The notes under the pieces: generated by a model
Databases searched by the model: none
What the model was told of the DNA's origin: nothing
Seen by the model: only the letters and a program-made list of their open reading frames with translations
DNA from: Sepiola atlantica
Lineage: Eukaryota; Mollusca; Cephalopoda; Sepiida; Sepiolidae
Assembly: GCA_963556195.1 (NCBI GenBank)
Contig: OY744533.1
Location: 47,915,749 to 47,979,748, forward strand
Direction of reading: 5' to 3'
DNA: 64,000 nucleotides
Shown: in pieces, positions 1 to 11,610 of the stretch
How positions within the stretch are numbered: position 1 is the first letter of the stretch
Layout of the letters: each line of letters starts with the position of its first letter
Made by a program: the position numbers and the translations under genes

Positions 1-1040
1 TTCTGAGATATTTCATTGGCATTTACACAGACGGCATTAATGTCTATTGAAGCACTTTAAAGAGCACTGATGATCGGAATCTTTCCGATTCTTTCTCTTT
101 CGACATAGAGCACGTGGTGCAATGACGGAAAAGTGACTTGTTACATTTAATGCGTCTCAAACCTAGCTTCTCTCTTTTCACCACCAACGCTTTGATCCTC
201 ACCCCAAATGAATTTCTCTACCCTTGAGGAAGCCCGTGCTATGATAAGCTTCTAGGACTGACCTTCCATCTAGACCGAAATGAAGACTTACATCAAATCC
301 ATTGCTAAGGTCGCTGGAAAAATGGGTAGATCATTCTATCGTTCAAGGAGTACCTCACTTATGACGCAATACTCTACCAATATAAGAGTCTGTAATACTA
401 ATATGTAATGCTAATATGTAATACTAATATGTAATGCTAATCTGTAATACTAATATGTAATACTAATATGTAATACTAATATGTAATACTAATCTGGAGT
501 ACTGCTGCTACATCTGGGGACGTGCTGCTCAGATTACTCTCCCCTGCCTTAACAGAGTACAAAATCGACATCGAAACCTAGTTGGGATGATCTCTTCTCT
601 TCCCTACAGCCTTTTAATCACTGAATAGAAGTCGCTTGCTCTATCTTTATTTTCATGGTAGATGCTAAACTAAGTTTCAATCTCAGTTTCTTATTTGTAA
701 AACATTCACAACAAAACCTCGTCTACCTACAACCAATGTAAAGAAATACTTACTACCCCTTTGTACCTAAAACAAAATGGAACTTCAATTAACAAAGTTT
801 CTTCCCAAGAACTTTCCGTCTTTGGTATACAATATCACGGAGTTGCTTCCCAGACGACTACAATATGATTGTTTTTAAGTCCAATGTTACCAAGTTCGTG
901 TCGAGCCGTCCTCTTAAATAATCAATTTGACCATCGTTTCCAATACTATCAAGGTGTTGTTCATCGACAATTGTCAATTTCATTAAGCCTTATCATCGAG
1001 TGGCATTTTGGCCTTAATAAGTAATAATTCATTAGTAATA
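1..1040 (+). mobile_element. Decayed non-LTR retrotransposon (LINE), C-terminal end of reverse transcriptase ORF
   Basis: Broken translations show the conserved tail of a Jockey-type LINE ORF2. KTYIKSIAKVAGKMGRSFYR is readable at about 283-342. A frame-shifted tyrosine-rich 'YCCYIWG' type stretch lies near 500-520, and the family's C-terminal region (serine/threonine-rich, then 'P.NFP..' and the 3' end) runs to about 1040. Frames shift repeatedly and stops are frequent, so it is not functional. The same tail sequence recurs at 30.06-30.51 kb and 50.59-50.86 kb (plus strand) and at several minus-strand sites. The clade name comes from recalled family motifs and is uncertain. The element continues past the left edge of the window. 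Confidence 0.75.
391..494 (+). repeat. 13-bp minisatellite inside the LINE
   Basis: About eight tandem copies of a 13-bp unit close to TGTAATACTAATA, with single-base variants (TAATG for TAATA, AATC for AATA). It sits where related LINE copies encode the tyrosine/isoleucine-rich segment before the 'HIWG' box, so the unit appears to have been amplified from the LINE's own sequence. Confidence 0.85.
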
Positions 1041-2005
1041 TTTTTAATTTAAAAATAATAACATGATAAGTCTTATCTGGGCTTTACTTCTCCATATTCT
1101 ATATGTTCCCGAATGTATGCCAGAGAAACGTTGATAACTCAAAAAGTATTTATCTAATCAGGATGAAATTTTAGTAGAGAGTGATTGTTATTAAACAGCA
1201 TCAAATTCATACATCAAATTTCTAAAAATCGGAAGTTAAAATTCCGTAAAAATTTCGACCATGACTAACTTTTAACGGTCAAGGTGAAACTTCATATAAG
1301 ATGCGGGGCTTGATTGGCGACAATATGGGACCAGTAGCTAGTCGCTACGGTAAATAGAACCGAAGACATCGCCAAAAGTATATATTTTATCCTTCCCGTG
1401 ATCTTGACCGTGATCTTTTATTTAGATATCCCAAAATTAAATCAGTTCTAAGTTAGACCAGGCCCAATAGTCTGACCAAGTCTCGGGACGATTGGTCAAG
1501 TGATGTTGACGCTAGGCTGTACACAAACAAACAAACATAATGACAAACCGACAAACACACTCCACCGAAAATGCAACCCTTGGCAAAGTTAACAAATGAA
1601 AATTGACTTGTTAGAAGCAAAATTTGATTTGTCAGCTTAAATGCTATTTAGGTCTGACTATTAAAGTCCGACTAGATAACTTTATATGTTTGATTAGTAC
1701 GAATATCGAAATTACGAATAAAAAATGTTAAACTTCTTTTAAGCAACGATTTTATAACACGAGGAAATATATTTACATTCAAACAATCAACTATTTCATA
1801 AGCTAGTTTCTTTAGGATATTAAATTTTTGATGGGTTTGAAGATGACACGAAAATGTATTTCCAGGTACGGGGATTTAACTCACAGCCTTCAGCTTAGCA
1901 GAGGTTTCTGTTCAATACATCAATTCCCTCTTCCTTATACCGTTAGCGCTTCATTGTCACCTGTTGCATCATGCATGAAAGTGATCAGGCGTTTTCATCA
2001 CATGG
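1041..2005. other. AT-rich sequence, no gene recognised
   Basis: No open frame of note and no identified element apart from the dispersed repeat copy listed at 1625-1710. A short ACAA-rich stretch lies near 1510-1550. Confidence 0.5.
1625..1710 (+). repeat. Dispersed repeat, copy 1 (partner at 7.4 kb)
   Basis: This stretch resembles 7425-7525 in the same orientation. Both share a run of phrases, including a 'GGTCTGACT/GGCTGACT' step, 'TCCGAC' and 'ATAACTTTATATGTT'. Similarity is imperfect but collinear over about 85 bp. Element class unknown. Confidence 0.5.
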
Positions 2006-2048
<43 letters not shown>

Positions 2049-2075
2049 TACTATTATTATTAGTATTATTATTAT

Positions 2076-2113
<38 letters not shown>

Positions 2114-2127
2114 ATAGTAGTAGTAGA
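2006..2127 (+). repeat. Compound trinucleotide microsatellite (TCA)n-(ATT)n-(GTA)n
   Basis: Three adjoining trinucleotide tracts: TCA repeats to about 2049, an ATT-rich bridge to 2077, and GTA repeats from about 2081. Each block differs from the next by single substitutions in the unit. Open frames across it are low-complexity artefacts (poly-Ile, poly-Ser, poly-Asp, poly-Thr). Confidence 0.95.
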
Positions 2128-2379
2128 AACATCATTCATGTATATTGGATAACGCGTGCTTTTTAATGTAGATATTGGCTTTGATTTAGCAAACAGAACA
2201 TCAAAAGAAGTTATTCCGCGTTTGAAGTAGGCACGCCGATGCATAATTAAGCCAGTACGTGAACGATAAGACCAGCCAGTGCGTCGGCTTAGGAATGTTT
2301 AAGAAGTAAGATAAAAAAAATATATAATTGTTCGCACGTTAACACATGCACGCCTTAACGCACAGAAACATATGTTCAC

Positions 2380-2380
<1 letters not shown>

Positions 2381-2441
<61 letters not shown>
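2381..2441. repeat. (TA)n microsatellite
   Basis: About 30 uninterrupted TA dinucleotides. Confidence 0.98.
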
Positions 2442-2443
<2 letters not shown>

Positions 2444-3229
2444 ACATTATTTTGTTTGTTATGTGAGCAGTTAAGGTAAAATTTACGATAGAATCTAAAA
2501 ACACCATTTAACTTTTCCTTCGATTCTTCTTTAGAACACTGGGGGCAATTATAGGTTAGGTCCATAATATAACTGAATTATATTATAATGTAAAGTAAAA
2601 GAAATTAAATTTTTAAACAAATTTTCATTGTTTCACAAAACTTTTTATTAAGTCATGATACTTCAGTCTCCAATTATCCTATGGAAATTAAATTTACAAA
2701 AAAAGCATAACAAACTTACATTGTAAAGCAAATAGCAAGTCAGACAGATATTTTTCCGTCATTTCTGACGAGGGGTAAATCACTTTTAGAATCTAGTGTT
2801 ACTTTCCATAGAATCAGTTAGAATCTTTTGGAATCTTCTTAAATCATCTGGAACATTCAAAATCATCAGGCATCTTCTGGAGTAATTTGTAATCTCTCGT
2901 AATCTTATGGAATCCTTCAGAATTTTTAAATAATTGTTTGGAACTTTTCGAAATTTTTTGCTTTCATTGAAAAAAGAAAATTCCCCTTAATTCTGAATAA
3001 GAAAAAATCAATCACAAAATAATCTTATTAATGGAACGCGTACACTCATATACTACATCTAATTACCCAGCTGTAAACAAAAACTACATCAGAACAAAAA
3101 TATTAAGTTATATTCTCAAAGGTTTTTATTTTATTTTATTTTATTATTTATTCTTAAGTAATTACGTACATGTACCCCTAGGGAGATTCCATTAAAATTT
3201 ATTCTCTCATGTATAATGAATATGCTGGT

Positions 3230-3231
<2 letters not shown>
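2442..3231. other. AT-rich sequence with a degenerate short-period repeat
   Basis: No gene recognised. Between about 2790 and 2960 a loose 14-18 bp period built on 'GAATCTTCTGGAATC'-like phrases recurs about ten times, suggesting an old minisatellite. A T-rich 'TTTTA' run lies near 3123-3150. Confidence 0.5.

Positions 3232-3314
<83 letters not shown>
3232..3314. repeat. (TA)n microsatellite
   Basis: About 41 uninterrupted TA dinucleotides. Confidence 0.98.
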
Positions 3315-3316
<2 letters not shown>

Positions 3317-3778
3317 TGTTCACGACAGTCAAATGTTTAAACTTTTGGTGTACATTAATGAGACAAGAAAATATCTCACTTAAATTCTACAAAAGTAAAA
3401 AGTAAATCAATCCGAATGTAAATTTTGCTCAATTTTAAGACTTTAAGACCCACAGAGCTCATATATTATAACTCAGGAAATTTCAAAATTCATGACATAA
3501 TAAATATTATGTTATCATGTTCCAAAAATTCAACTTCAACAAAAAATTGTGTGCATATGCTTCAGAAATTGCATATAAAAATTCATTCTGCAGCAAAGAA
3601 TAACCAAAGCCAACCTCCCTATTATTTTGTTACAAGTCCAGGTAAGCAATGGAGTTGCTAAATGACTACAAAAACCTACAACACAATTACCCATAAACAT
3701 TCCGAAACTATATTTTCTTATCTTATAGTTGTTTTCATTTTTATGGCTGGTAACAAAAATTGGTTTTCGAGTCAAACG

Positions 3779-3781
<3 letters not shown>
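3315..3781. other. No gene recognised
   Basis: AT-rich. The 78-79 residue open frames on either strand have no recognisable motif, no convincing start context and overlap each other. I see nothing else. Confidence 0.5.

Positions 3782-3828
<47 letters not shown>
3782..3828. repeat. (TA)n tract at the 3' end of a Penelope-like copy
   Basis: About 23 TA units that directly abut the 3' terminus of the minus-strand Penelope-like remnant at 3830-4400. Confidence 0.97.
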
Positions 3829-3829
<1 letters not shown>

Positions 3830-3831
<2 letters not shown>

Positions 3832-4400
3832 AGTTATGAAAACATATTTATGGCAATTAAGCGACACAGAGGCCTCTGCGTTTAATCCGTGTAGGGAATC
3901 GTCAGGCTAAAATGCATGGAGTTTGTGTAGCCAGGTGTTTTTATATATACACGTGATGTTTAGTCCAGCTAGTTTACAAATCATATTATTTGTTATTCTC
4001 TTAGCCGATCGTTACACAGACAACGGTTCGGTTGATTTTACTTCCTATTTCCTATTCTATTGTTTTGTTTTATATAGGGTGGCCCATTCTTGTATTTTTT
4101 ATGTCGAAATAATGGGTGACCTTTTTTAAACACGGGCTTGCTTGTATTTCTATTTTAGGTTTTAGTTTACTTTAGTTTTTTTATTGACTTATTTTTTAAT
4201 TAATAAATATATTTATTTATTCATCATATATTGTTAACCTAAGGTGAATTTTATTCTGTGTAAGCAGTTGTTTGCTATTTCACTTCTACAGTTTAATAGA
4301 TTTTGAAGGTCTTTTTAGTTTAGGATTTCTAATTTCTCATTCAGGCATAATATACGCGCGTCGTTTAAATTTCTACATTTTTTCTAATCGGTTTTCTTTT
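3830..4400 (-). mobile_element. Penelope-like element, copy A: 3' UTR and end of the GIY-YIG region
   Basis: On the minus strand LCLNEKLEIL is readable at 4350-4321, followed in frame by an 'LLNCRSEIANN' type stretch to about 4270. This matches the extreme C-terminus that follows GIY-YIG domains in reverse-transcriptase proteins of the Penelope-like group, as I recall them. The remaining 400 bp towards the (TA)n tract is non-coding. It is shared with 40936-41400 and 48556-49000 (for example an ACACAGAGGC block and a 'CATCAGGCTAA..TGCATGGA'-like block). Only the last part of the element is recognisable, and it carries stops. Confidence 0.6.
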
Positions 4401-4954
4401 GCTGTTGCATTTGAATCTTCACAAGTTCTCTTATAGTAGCTTTAAAATAGTTCATCTTTAACCATGTGTTTTTTATAAAACGGCCTTTTAGAAAGTTTTT
4501 CTTCTATATTTAGCTTGTTACACGTAATTTTAGTTCTAAAAAGATTATAAAACTATTTTTCTCTCGACCAAAAAAAATCACTTTAAAAAATTTTTTTGTG
4601 AGCTTCTCACGTAACCGTAGAATTTGCAGTCATCGATTTAGTAAACAGAGAAAAAATAAAAATAAGGTTTTAATTTTTTTTTCGGCAATAGAATTTCTTC
4701 TTTTAGAGAGAAAATAAAAACTCATGTATATCCTTTTTGTTTAAAAATTAACAAGTGTCGGAATAGCAATAACAAAATATCACTGACCTTCTTTCAATAA
4801 AAGAAAAATAAGTTGGTTTTTACGTGTTATTTTTTTCACCGGTAAAGCCAATTTCCAAAACTAGGACGTTGTCTGGTAAATTTGCCGTTGATTTCTCTAC
4901 GTTTTGTCTTTTTTGAAGATTCTCCAAAACCAAACTTTAATATACTTTGTTGCT
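4401..4954. other. AT-rich sequence, possibly further Penelope-like remains
   Basis: T-rich on the plus strand, as expected if an A-rich minus-strand coding sequence decayed here, but I could not align any further motif with confidence. Confidence 0.35.
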
Positions 4955-5230
4955 ACTTGTGGCGTCAATTTTAAGGTTCTCAAGAATCCCTTACTGTAAC
5001 CACGTCGTCAGTCGTTGTCGTGGTGTAAGTTCGAAATCCCACGCCGCCAATTGTCGTTGGGTCCTTTTCTAGATTCTCAAGAATAACCCTTAATATTGTT
5101 GTTGTTTCCCGTGTTAGTTAAAATACCTCGTAACCATTTGTTGTAAGGTCCTATTTAAGGTTTTACGAGGGTTGTTGTGGGGTACTGTGTAAGTTCGAAT
5201 ACCTCGTCGCCAGTGGTTGTTGCTCTGTAA
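4955..5230 (+). repeat. Degenerate local repeats
   Basis: Related phrases recur two to four times in the same orientation: 'GGTTCTCAAGAAT', 'TGTAAGTTCGAA..CC', 'CTCGTCGCCAGT' and 'TTGTTGTGGGGT'-like steps, about 80-130 bp apart. This looks like an imperfectly duplicated piece of an element end. An LTR junction is possible but unproven. Confidence 0.45.
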
Positions 5231-5555
5231 AAGGACAAGAATGAAAACACGAACTCGGGATTTAGAGAAAACAAGTATATTGAAGAAAAGTATAATACAA
5301 CAGACAAACAAGAGTACGTTGTCTTGACTGCCAGTATAGACTGTTGTTGTTTCAATACTGAGGAGCAGGTGATCCCAGTATTGATGGTGAATAGAAGAGT
5401 CCAATCTCCGTTATAGGTAAGGTACCATAACACTATAATTTTATTCAAGTTGCTGATCATCTTTTCAAAAAAGACTTCGATACATTTACGGACCGTTTCA
5501 TTCATCGAAGAACACCCAGTGTGTATGTGAATCCGGAATTGTAGTGTTGATAGTG

Positions 5556-5556
<1 letters not shown>
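5231..5556. other. Unassigned, overlapping minus-strand open frames
   Basis: Open frames of 96 and 116 residues run on the minus strand in different frames through 5114-5505. They overlap the degenerate repeats, have no recognised domain, and the longer one is hydrophobic with scattered polar patches. They may be fragments of an element ORF. I do not call a gene. Confidence 0.3.
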
Positions 5557-5649
<93 letters not shown>

Positions 5650-5690
5650 CTGTGTGTGTGTGTCTGTGTATATGTGTGTGTCTGTGTGTA
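5557..5690. repeat. (TA)n-(TG)n compound microsatellite
   Basis: About 35 TA units pass directly into an interrupted TG tract from about 5627. Confidence 0.97.
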
Positions 5691-6059
5691 ATTCTTAAAG
5701 ATTATTAAATATTTTAGTCCGAAGTGCGTATATATTTGTTTGTACCTGTTATGTATTGCTATTTGTTATTCGTGCGTGCTGTGATCTTTTGTATATTTCT
5801 ATAGATAATTGCTTGCAGGAATTTGATTGTATGTTCGGTTTCGTGCGATAAGTTATCGATTAAAGTAGCGTGCATGCACGTACGTATTCGTGCGTGCATG
5901 CTGGTGGGTAGAACACGAGAGAGAGAGAGGCAGAATGAAAGGGAAGAGAGGGGTAGTTCTCAGCTGCATTACTACTGGAAAGTAAACCAATACAGTTTCT
6001 CTATTTCTTTACTCTTGTGTGTTTGCATAAAACAAATCCTCTCCAATAGAAAACAAACT

Positions 6060-6675
6060 TAAATGACAGAAAAGAAGAGCGAAAATAAGTAAAAGATAGA
6101 ACACAAGGAGTACTAGGAATAGCAAGAAATAGAAAAAGAAAAAGAAGAAAAATAAAAAGAAGAAGAAATGGAGGACAAAACGAAAGTACAGAGTAGCCAC
6201 AAAGAAAGATGCGACAGATGGAGAAAGAAAGATAATTCGAAAATAGAAGAAAAACAGAACAAAACAAAGTGGAATCGAAAATAGAGGGGGGGGGGGGGAA
6301 GAGAGAACCGAACAAGGAAAGAAAAAAGAGAACTGCAAATAGAAAAAAACTACGAGAAAAAGAAAAGAGCAAAAGAGAAGTTTCTGGAAGATAGACAGAA
6401 CAGAAAAAACAAATTGAAACGACGAGAAAAGGAATAAAGAGAAAAAGATTATTTTAACAAGAAAATTCAGAAAGAAAGAAAACAACGACTAAAAGAAAGA
6501 AAAGGAAAAATCGGAAAAAGATGAAAGGAAGACAGAATTAATTTAATAAACAAACAAAAAACTTAAATAAAAAAAGGAAGGATTAATGAAAAGAAAACAA
6601 AAAGTAAACGAAAAAGAAAGAATGATAAAAAGAAAGTAAAGAGGAAAACGGAAAAAAAGGAAAGAATTAAAACGG
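6060..6675 (+). repeat. Long purine-rich strand (polypurine/polypyrimidine tract)
   Basis: For about 600 bp the plus strand is overwhelmingly A and G, made of GAAA/AAGAA/AGAAAA phrases without an exact period, with a poly-G run near 6287-6298. The minus-strand open frames of 123 and 158 residues here are Phe/Leu/Ser-rich artefacts of the pyrimidine strand and not genes. Confidence 0.8.
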
Positions 6676-8256
6676 ATACTATTGATAAATCGTTATTGAC
6701 AATTAATCAACTGGAGTTTAAGAATATATCAGTTCTCTCTCCTTAAAACATGATGGCAATTAAGTTTAACATGAATGACGTAATATCAGACTATGTCTTT
6801 AAAATTAAATTACCGATTTCCTTTATTTTAATACTATACGACCCTACTCAAAAAAGAAAGAAAGTAGTGAAAAGAAAAAGCAAGTATTTATTTTTCTTTG
6901 TTTTTTGTAACAAACAAAAAATAAATGTTCATTTTGTTTGGCAGGTTATAAACGCCATATTTGAAAACGAACATATATCAACGAAAGAGATGTAAAACCC
7001 AAGTTCACTATGAATACCCGACTTAAGAAATCAAGAACGTTAACTTAGAACTTAGTCTGTTGTATTTATCTCCCTTCTCAATAGTCTGGAAAAGAAAAGA
7101 TCATTTTATAAAGAAAAGAAATAAGTTTAAAATAAAATAGTTTTTCTGTCTGAACCATTGTATAATTAACCTTATATACAATAGGTGTTAAAAATAAATT
7201 TTTAAAACGTAGCCTTTACATAAAAGAAGCAAAAGTTGCGAATATTTATGTAGCCAGCGAGTATAGACGCCATTTTTTAATTTATGTTTGTAAGAAACAT
7301 TGAATCTCCCGAAGTGCACGTTACTGAAAGAATTATATGGCCAGATAGTATATGTAAACGATAAAAACAATAAAAATGTATTTTTTACTGGCAAATTCCT
7401 TGATAATTTTCAAACATGGTTGGCTCGTCAAAATCAAACATCGATTTCGCTTATGCATTTCTATGTAAGGCTGACTTTGAAAATCCGACAACATAACTTT
7501 ATATGTTAGATATATTAATGAGGATAATATTCATGTTACCCGTGTATTATATACAATAATACCAGTGACGACACATTATCTAACTTAGCATCAGAAAGAG
7601 CAATGGAAATATATAAAACATTACGACCCCTTCCCCTCCTGTAATAGAATGCTTCAGGAAAAATGTTTACAATTTTATTTCATTACTTATTATGTATTTC
7701 ATAAATATATTTCACACGTATTTTATCAAAATAACATCAGAAATATACGAATTCAGAATTAAAATCTCTTACATATTTCCTTGTTTACGATGTCGCCACT
7801 GTATTTGTTTATTTGTAATGCTATCACTAGTTTATACCAGCTTTTGAGCGATGTTATTACAGTACCTATGTATGTCAATTTCTATCTGTACCTAGCTTTT
7901 ATCGCTTTATAGCTAAAAGGAATAAAAAGTAGTTAGTAGAAGAGCAGATTCTTGTATGCGAAAAAAGTGCTACACTGCTTGAACTTGTGACGCGATAGTA
8001 AATGGAAAATCCAATTTTTAAGCAAAAGAAATCACTTTGAAGTAATCCCGAATATCCTTAGCAGATTATTACAAAATGTCACTTAGTTTAAAATAACATA
8101 TTTATGTACTGTTTTCTTATGTTATCATATTGTGTTAATTTCCTTAAAGTTATAAAACATGTACCCAGTTGTTATATTCAAACTCTGGTATGACAAGTGT
8201 AACACACTGGAAGTCAGACGAACGGCCTTAGTAATGTGCACTCTGCCTATTCCTTT
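6676..8256. other. AT-rich sequence, no gene recognised
   Basis: Contains only the second copy of a dispersed repeat at 7425-7525. Short open frames (68-81 residues) carry no motif. Confidence 0.5.
7425..7525 (+). repeat. Dispersed repeat, copy 2 (partner at 1.6 kb)
   Basis: Collinear with 1625-1710, sharing 'GGCTGACT', 'TCCGAC' and 'ATAACTTTATATGTT'. Same orientation, element class unknown. Confidence 0.5.
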
Positions 8257-8345
8257 TTTGTCAACCAATCACATGTTTCTATTCCCGTACGAACCGACAA
8301 ACTCTAAAGCCAACATAATCTTTTAATAGGATACAGATTACTTAG
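8257..8345 (+). repeat. Dispersed repeat pair, copy 1
   Basis: Similar to 9098-9178 in direct orientation: a 'TTTTGTCAACCAATCACAT' start, a 'CGTACG' step, 'GGCAAACT/GACAAACT', then 'TCTTTAATAG.ATA.AGATTA'. Class unknown. Confidence 0.6.
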
Positions 8346-8489
8346 TTTCATTTTAAAAGAATTTCGCCAATATAAAGTTTACAGATTTAATTCTATCAAC
8401 AGAAACTGACTTAAATGATACTGAATTCATATATACGAGCGAAACCTATGGAAATCCCACTGCTGTATTCTTCACCAATTGTATATTGC

Positions 8490-8700
8490 TTTACATATTT
8501 CAATTCTATGGACATCCGGCGCGAATCCAGACCCCACGATATTTGTGTACCCCCTTTGTTCAAACTGGAACATACTTTTCGAAGTACTCGGGTTAATGTA
8601 GTTTCAGAATATATGTCACTATACGAGTCTATCTCCAAATCCCTCGTAGTAGCTTGTTACATATTTCCATTCTATGGTCAATCGGCCCGAACGCAGGCCA
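8490..8700 (+). repeat. Imperfect duplication with a third copy at 16.47 kb
   Basis: A phrase 'CATATTTC.ATTCTATGG' followed by 'CGAA.CCAGACC' appears at about 8493 and again at about 8660. A related phrase ('TTATGGATGTCAGGCGCGAA', then 'CCCACGATATT') occurs at 16479-16521. The 158-residue plus-strand open frame at 8415-8891 runs through this repeat, has no recognised domain and is probably non-coding. Confidence 0.45.
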
Positions 8701-9097
8701 CACTATATAATTTCATCATCTTTAGACAGAACAGATACTACACTTTGATCCTAGCTCGTAGACCAAGAAAGTGTATTTTAGTTCAAGTTTACCGTTCAAC
8801 ACATCAACGTCATCAGATGAATTTTTTAAAGTCACTTTTTGTATGGCATCTTAGGCGACTAGGCCATCTCATCTTTTTTTTTTTAAAGTAGAGGATGATA
8901 ACGTACGTACAAACATAAAATCGCCTCAGTGTATTATTATATAGATTTTTCTTAGTCTAAATATTACAGTTTGGGAGTTTTAGCTGAACACGCATACTAG
9001 CAAATAGGGAATTGGTATTGTATTTAAAGTTTTTTTAACGCACCTCGTATTTTGAAATTGAATTGAATGAAACATTTCTTTGGATTTTGGCTAATAT
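8701..9097. other. No feature recognised
   Basis: AT-rich with no identified element. Confidence 0.5.
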
Positions 9098-9178
9098 ATT
9101 TTTGTCAACCAATTACATATTTGCGTACGTACAGGCAAACTACAAAACACAATAACTCTTTAATAGTATATAGATTAA
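9098..9178 (+). repeat. Dispersed repeat pair, copy 2
   Basis: Partner of 8257-8345, direct orientation, about 840 bp apart. Confidence 0.6.
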
Positions 9179-10484
9179 TAAAATATATGAAAAGTCCATA
9201 GTAAACGGTACAATAGAACTTTTATTTATATTTAATATTTACTGAGCTCCGGTACTAAATAATGACTTACAAAGTAAATAAAACAGAAACGATTCTCGAT
9301 ATTCAAAAAGTTAAAGTCATGTGATAAAAAATCAGAGGCGGGGACAGACAATTTTGAAGTTAGATGAACTCCGATTCGCCGCCAGAGAAACACGCAAAAC
9401 TTTACCTTCGACGCCGGTTCTAGTATCAGTGTGCCCAGCTGCAATCAAGCAACTCTTTGCAGCATTGTCTTTATAATAATAAAGTATTGTTATTTGCTTC
9501 AATGCTCAAGGACAGGTTGATAAGATCTCTATCTATAAGTATGCGTCTGCTTCGGGCTTTTCAATTTTCCACAACTGGGCATCTACTCTACTGGGAAGAT
9601 GATGTACTTACTTGCTAAAATAAAGCGTCATAAATAGACAAAGAATACCGGACTTTGAATTTGGATAAAATCCAATTACCCATTTACACACACCCTGACT
9701 TTCATCCACTGTCAACTTCGTAAATACCAACCTTCTCTTCCCATACAATCTATTTCCGTTTACCATACTAGCAGATATTGCTCCCCCATGTTCTTTCCAT
9801 TTTCTATCTTTTTTCTTTCTTCTCTTTCTCTCTTCAGCGTTCCCTTCTCCCTTCTTTTCACATTTACATAGCCACTCCTTAAAGTTCCAACAAATCATGC
9901 TTCAACAATTTCACCACCCTACCTACAATCATACCCACACGCGCTTCCATTTTACCCACCCCTCAAGTACTCACCTTCATCCCACAAACTCTCCAAATCT
10001 GTGTATATCTAAACTGATTTCATCAAAATAAATATTATATCCGTGATAAAGTTTCATAATGAAAACAAAATATCGAATCAGCATCAGCATGATTTTGTGT
10101 TCGTTTTCCCCGTTCTAACAAGTATGATCTTTGCTTATTACCTTATTCCTATATACTACCTCACATCATGTTTGAAATTTATATTTACTTTAAACAAATT
10201 TTCACATTTACTTTAAAAATTTCAAAACCAATTAAGTCATTATTTTTTAATCCGTAATCGTTTAATTTGAACAAAAACATATAAATCACTTATTATTATT
10301 ATATATTGTATTGGTAATTGCGATATTTGTTAAATTAAAAAAGTTGTGAAACCTGAGAAAATATTTGAGTTAATAACACAACACACTTAGATAAATGTTT
10401 ATATATATTTTATATATATTTTTGTTAAAGAAAAATAGTTTAATTTATTTCGTTAGTAGAATCCCTATTTATTTGCTTCCCTAG
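9179..10484. other. Unassigned, with a pyrimidine-rich block
   Basis: No gene recognised. From about 9740 to 10015 the plus strand is rich in C and T (TTTCTT, TCTCTCTT, then CCACCCTACC phrases). The 96-residue minus-strand frame there is Lys/Glu/Arg-rich because of this composition. 10016-10480 is plain AT-rich sequence. Confidence 0.45.
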
Positions 10485-10817
10485 GACGTTAGACTTACAC
10501 AGAAAGTTAGTTTTTTCACACAAATTCGTGTGAAAAGGTTGAAAGAATGTGCCTTACATATCTCAGATTTTGCGCGTAGTTCAGCGCACGTGTTGTCGGG
10601 AGTAAAAGTGACCAGAAGTGGTCCGCTGTACAGTGTGTTGAGCGAGGCAAAAAGAGAGAATATTTTTGTGTTTCGGCTTTTATGGTTCTCGATCTTTCCG
10701 GCAGCAACTGTGGCGAATAGGGAGATCATTAAAATTCTAAGCGCCCTCTGGTGTTTATATTGGTGCAAGAACGTGTGGAAAGTAGGTATTGCTACCGATT
10801 CTAAACCACCAGATTGA
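10485..10817 (+). other. Unexplained GC-richer open frame (possible exon or element fragment)
   Basis: The plus strand is open from 10485, just after a TTGCTTCCCTAG that could be a splice acceptor, to a stop at 10815-10817, giving about 110 codons. The opposite strand is also open over most of the same span, so openness alone is weak evidence. Base composition is visibly richer in G and C than the flanks. A 9-bp stem hairpin with a 6-nt loop lies at 10513-10536. GCGCCCTCTGGTG at 10741-10753 resembles the reverse of a CTCF core motif. I recognise no protein family, and a decayed element end is at least as likely as an exon. Confidence 0.25.
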
Positions 10818-11039
10818 AAATATTTTTTTAAAATCTGTTCGTAACAGTAAGGTTTTGGAAATTGTGTGGGAACGTCATTTTTCGACCAGAACGTGTCTTT
10901 ATTCTTGCTTTTTTATCTCTAGTGAGGTGCATGCATTTTAAGTGTTATACTACTTTATGGTGTCCAAATCGATATAGCTGTCGTGTGTTTGGTGGCATAG
11001 CTCTGAATTGTTTTAAATAAATACCCATTAATATACACT

Positions 11040-11610
11040 AGCAAGTATATGCTACCCCCCAGTTGCATATGTTTACTAACCTGGGAGGATGCTATTATGA
11101 CGAACGAACATGTACTACACTTTCCCCATGAGTCGATTCTCCTTTGGAAGTATGATATTATGACAACAAAACAGATAATACACTACCCCCACAAAGGATG
11201 TAATGCCTGAGAGGATGTTCTAATAACAACAGAATAGATACTAAACTACCAACCAAATTAAGAGATAATACATGAGAATGGTCTCATGACAACATAACAG
11301 ATACTACACTAGCCCATCAAAAATAGGAGGAGATAATGCTTGAGAGGATGATTACGATGATTACGAATAAACATATACTACACTACCCCACAAAAAATGA
11401 GGGAATGCCTAAGAAGATGATCCCATGACAACAGAACATTTACTACACTACCCCCTTAATTAGGAACTGAGAGATAGTACATTGGTCTGAAATAGTATAG
11501 CAAACTGAATTGAGTATTAAAAGATAGTGCAATAGTACATTAATAGAAGTAATAGTATAGTTCCGCTTTTAGACACACGCATACCAAATCTCCAGTAGTA
11601 ATATAATATA
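11040..11610 (+). repeat. Dispersed family with about 60-bp internal tandem units, copy 1
   Basis: Six to seven diverged units of about 55-65 bp, each with phrases like 'AATGCCTGAGAGGATG', 'CATGACAACAGAACA' and 'ATACTACACTACCCC'. They are followed by a non-repeated tail ('AATAGTATAGTT..GCTTT', then 'AGACACACGCATACC' and 'AAATCTCC'). The same order (units, then the same tail) occurs at 47900-48475 in the same orientation, so tail and units moved or were duplicated together. No open frame spans it. Confidence 0.75.

Noticed and set aside
63..75. CTGATGA as a hammerhead ribozyme core
   Set aside because: No GAAA core strand or flanking stems at the right distance. The sequence is LINE-derived.
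6001..6485. Minus-strand open frames of 123 and 158 codons
   Set aside because: Phe/Leu/Ser-rich products of the polypyrimidine strand; no domain and no exon signals.
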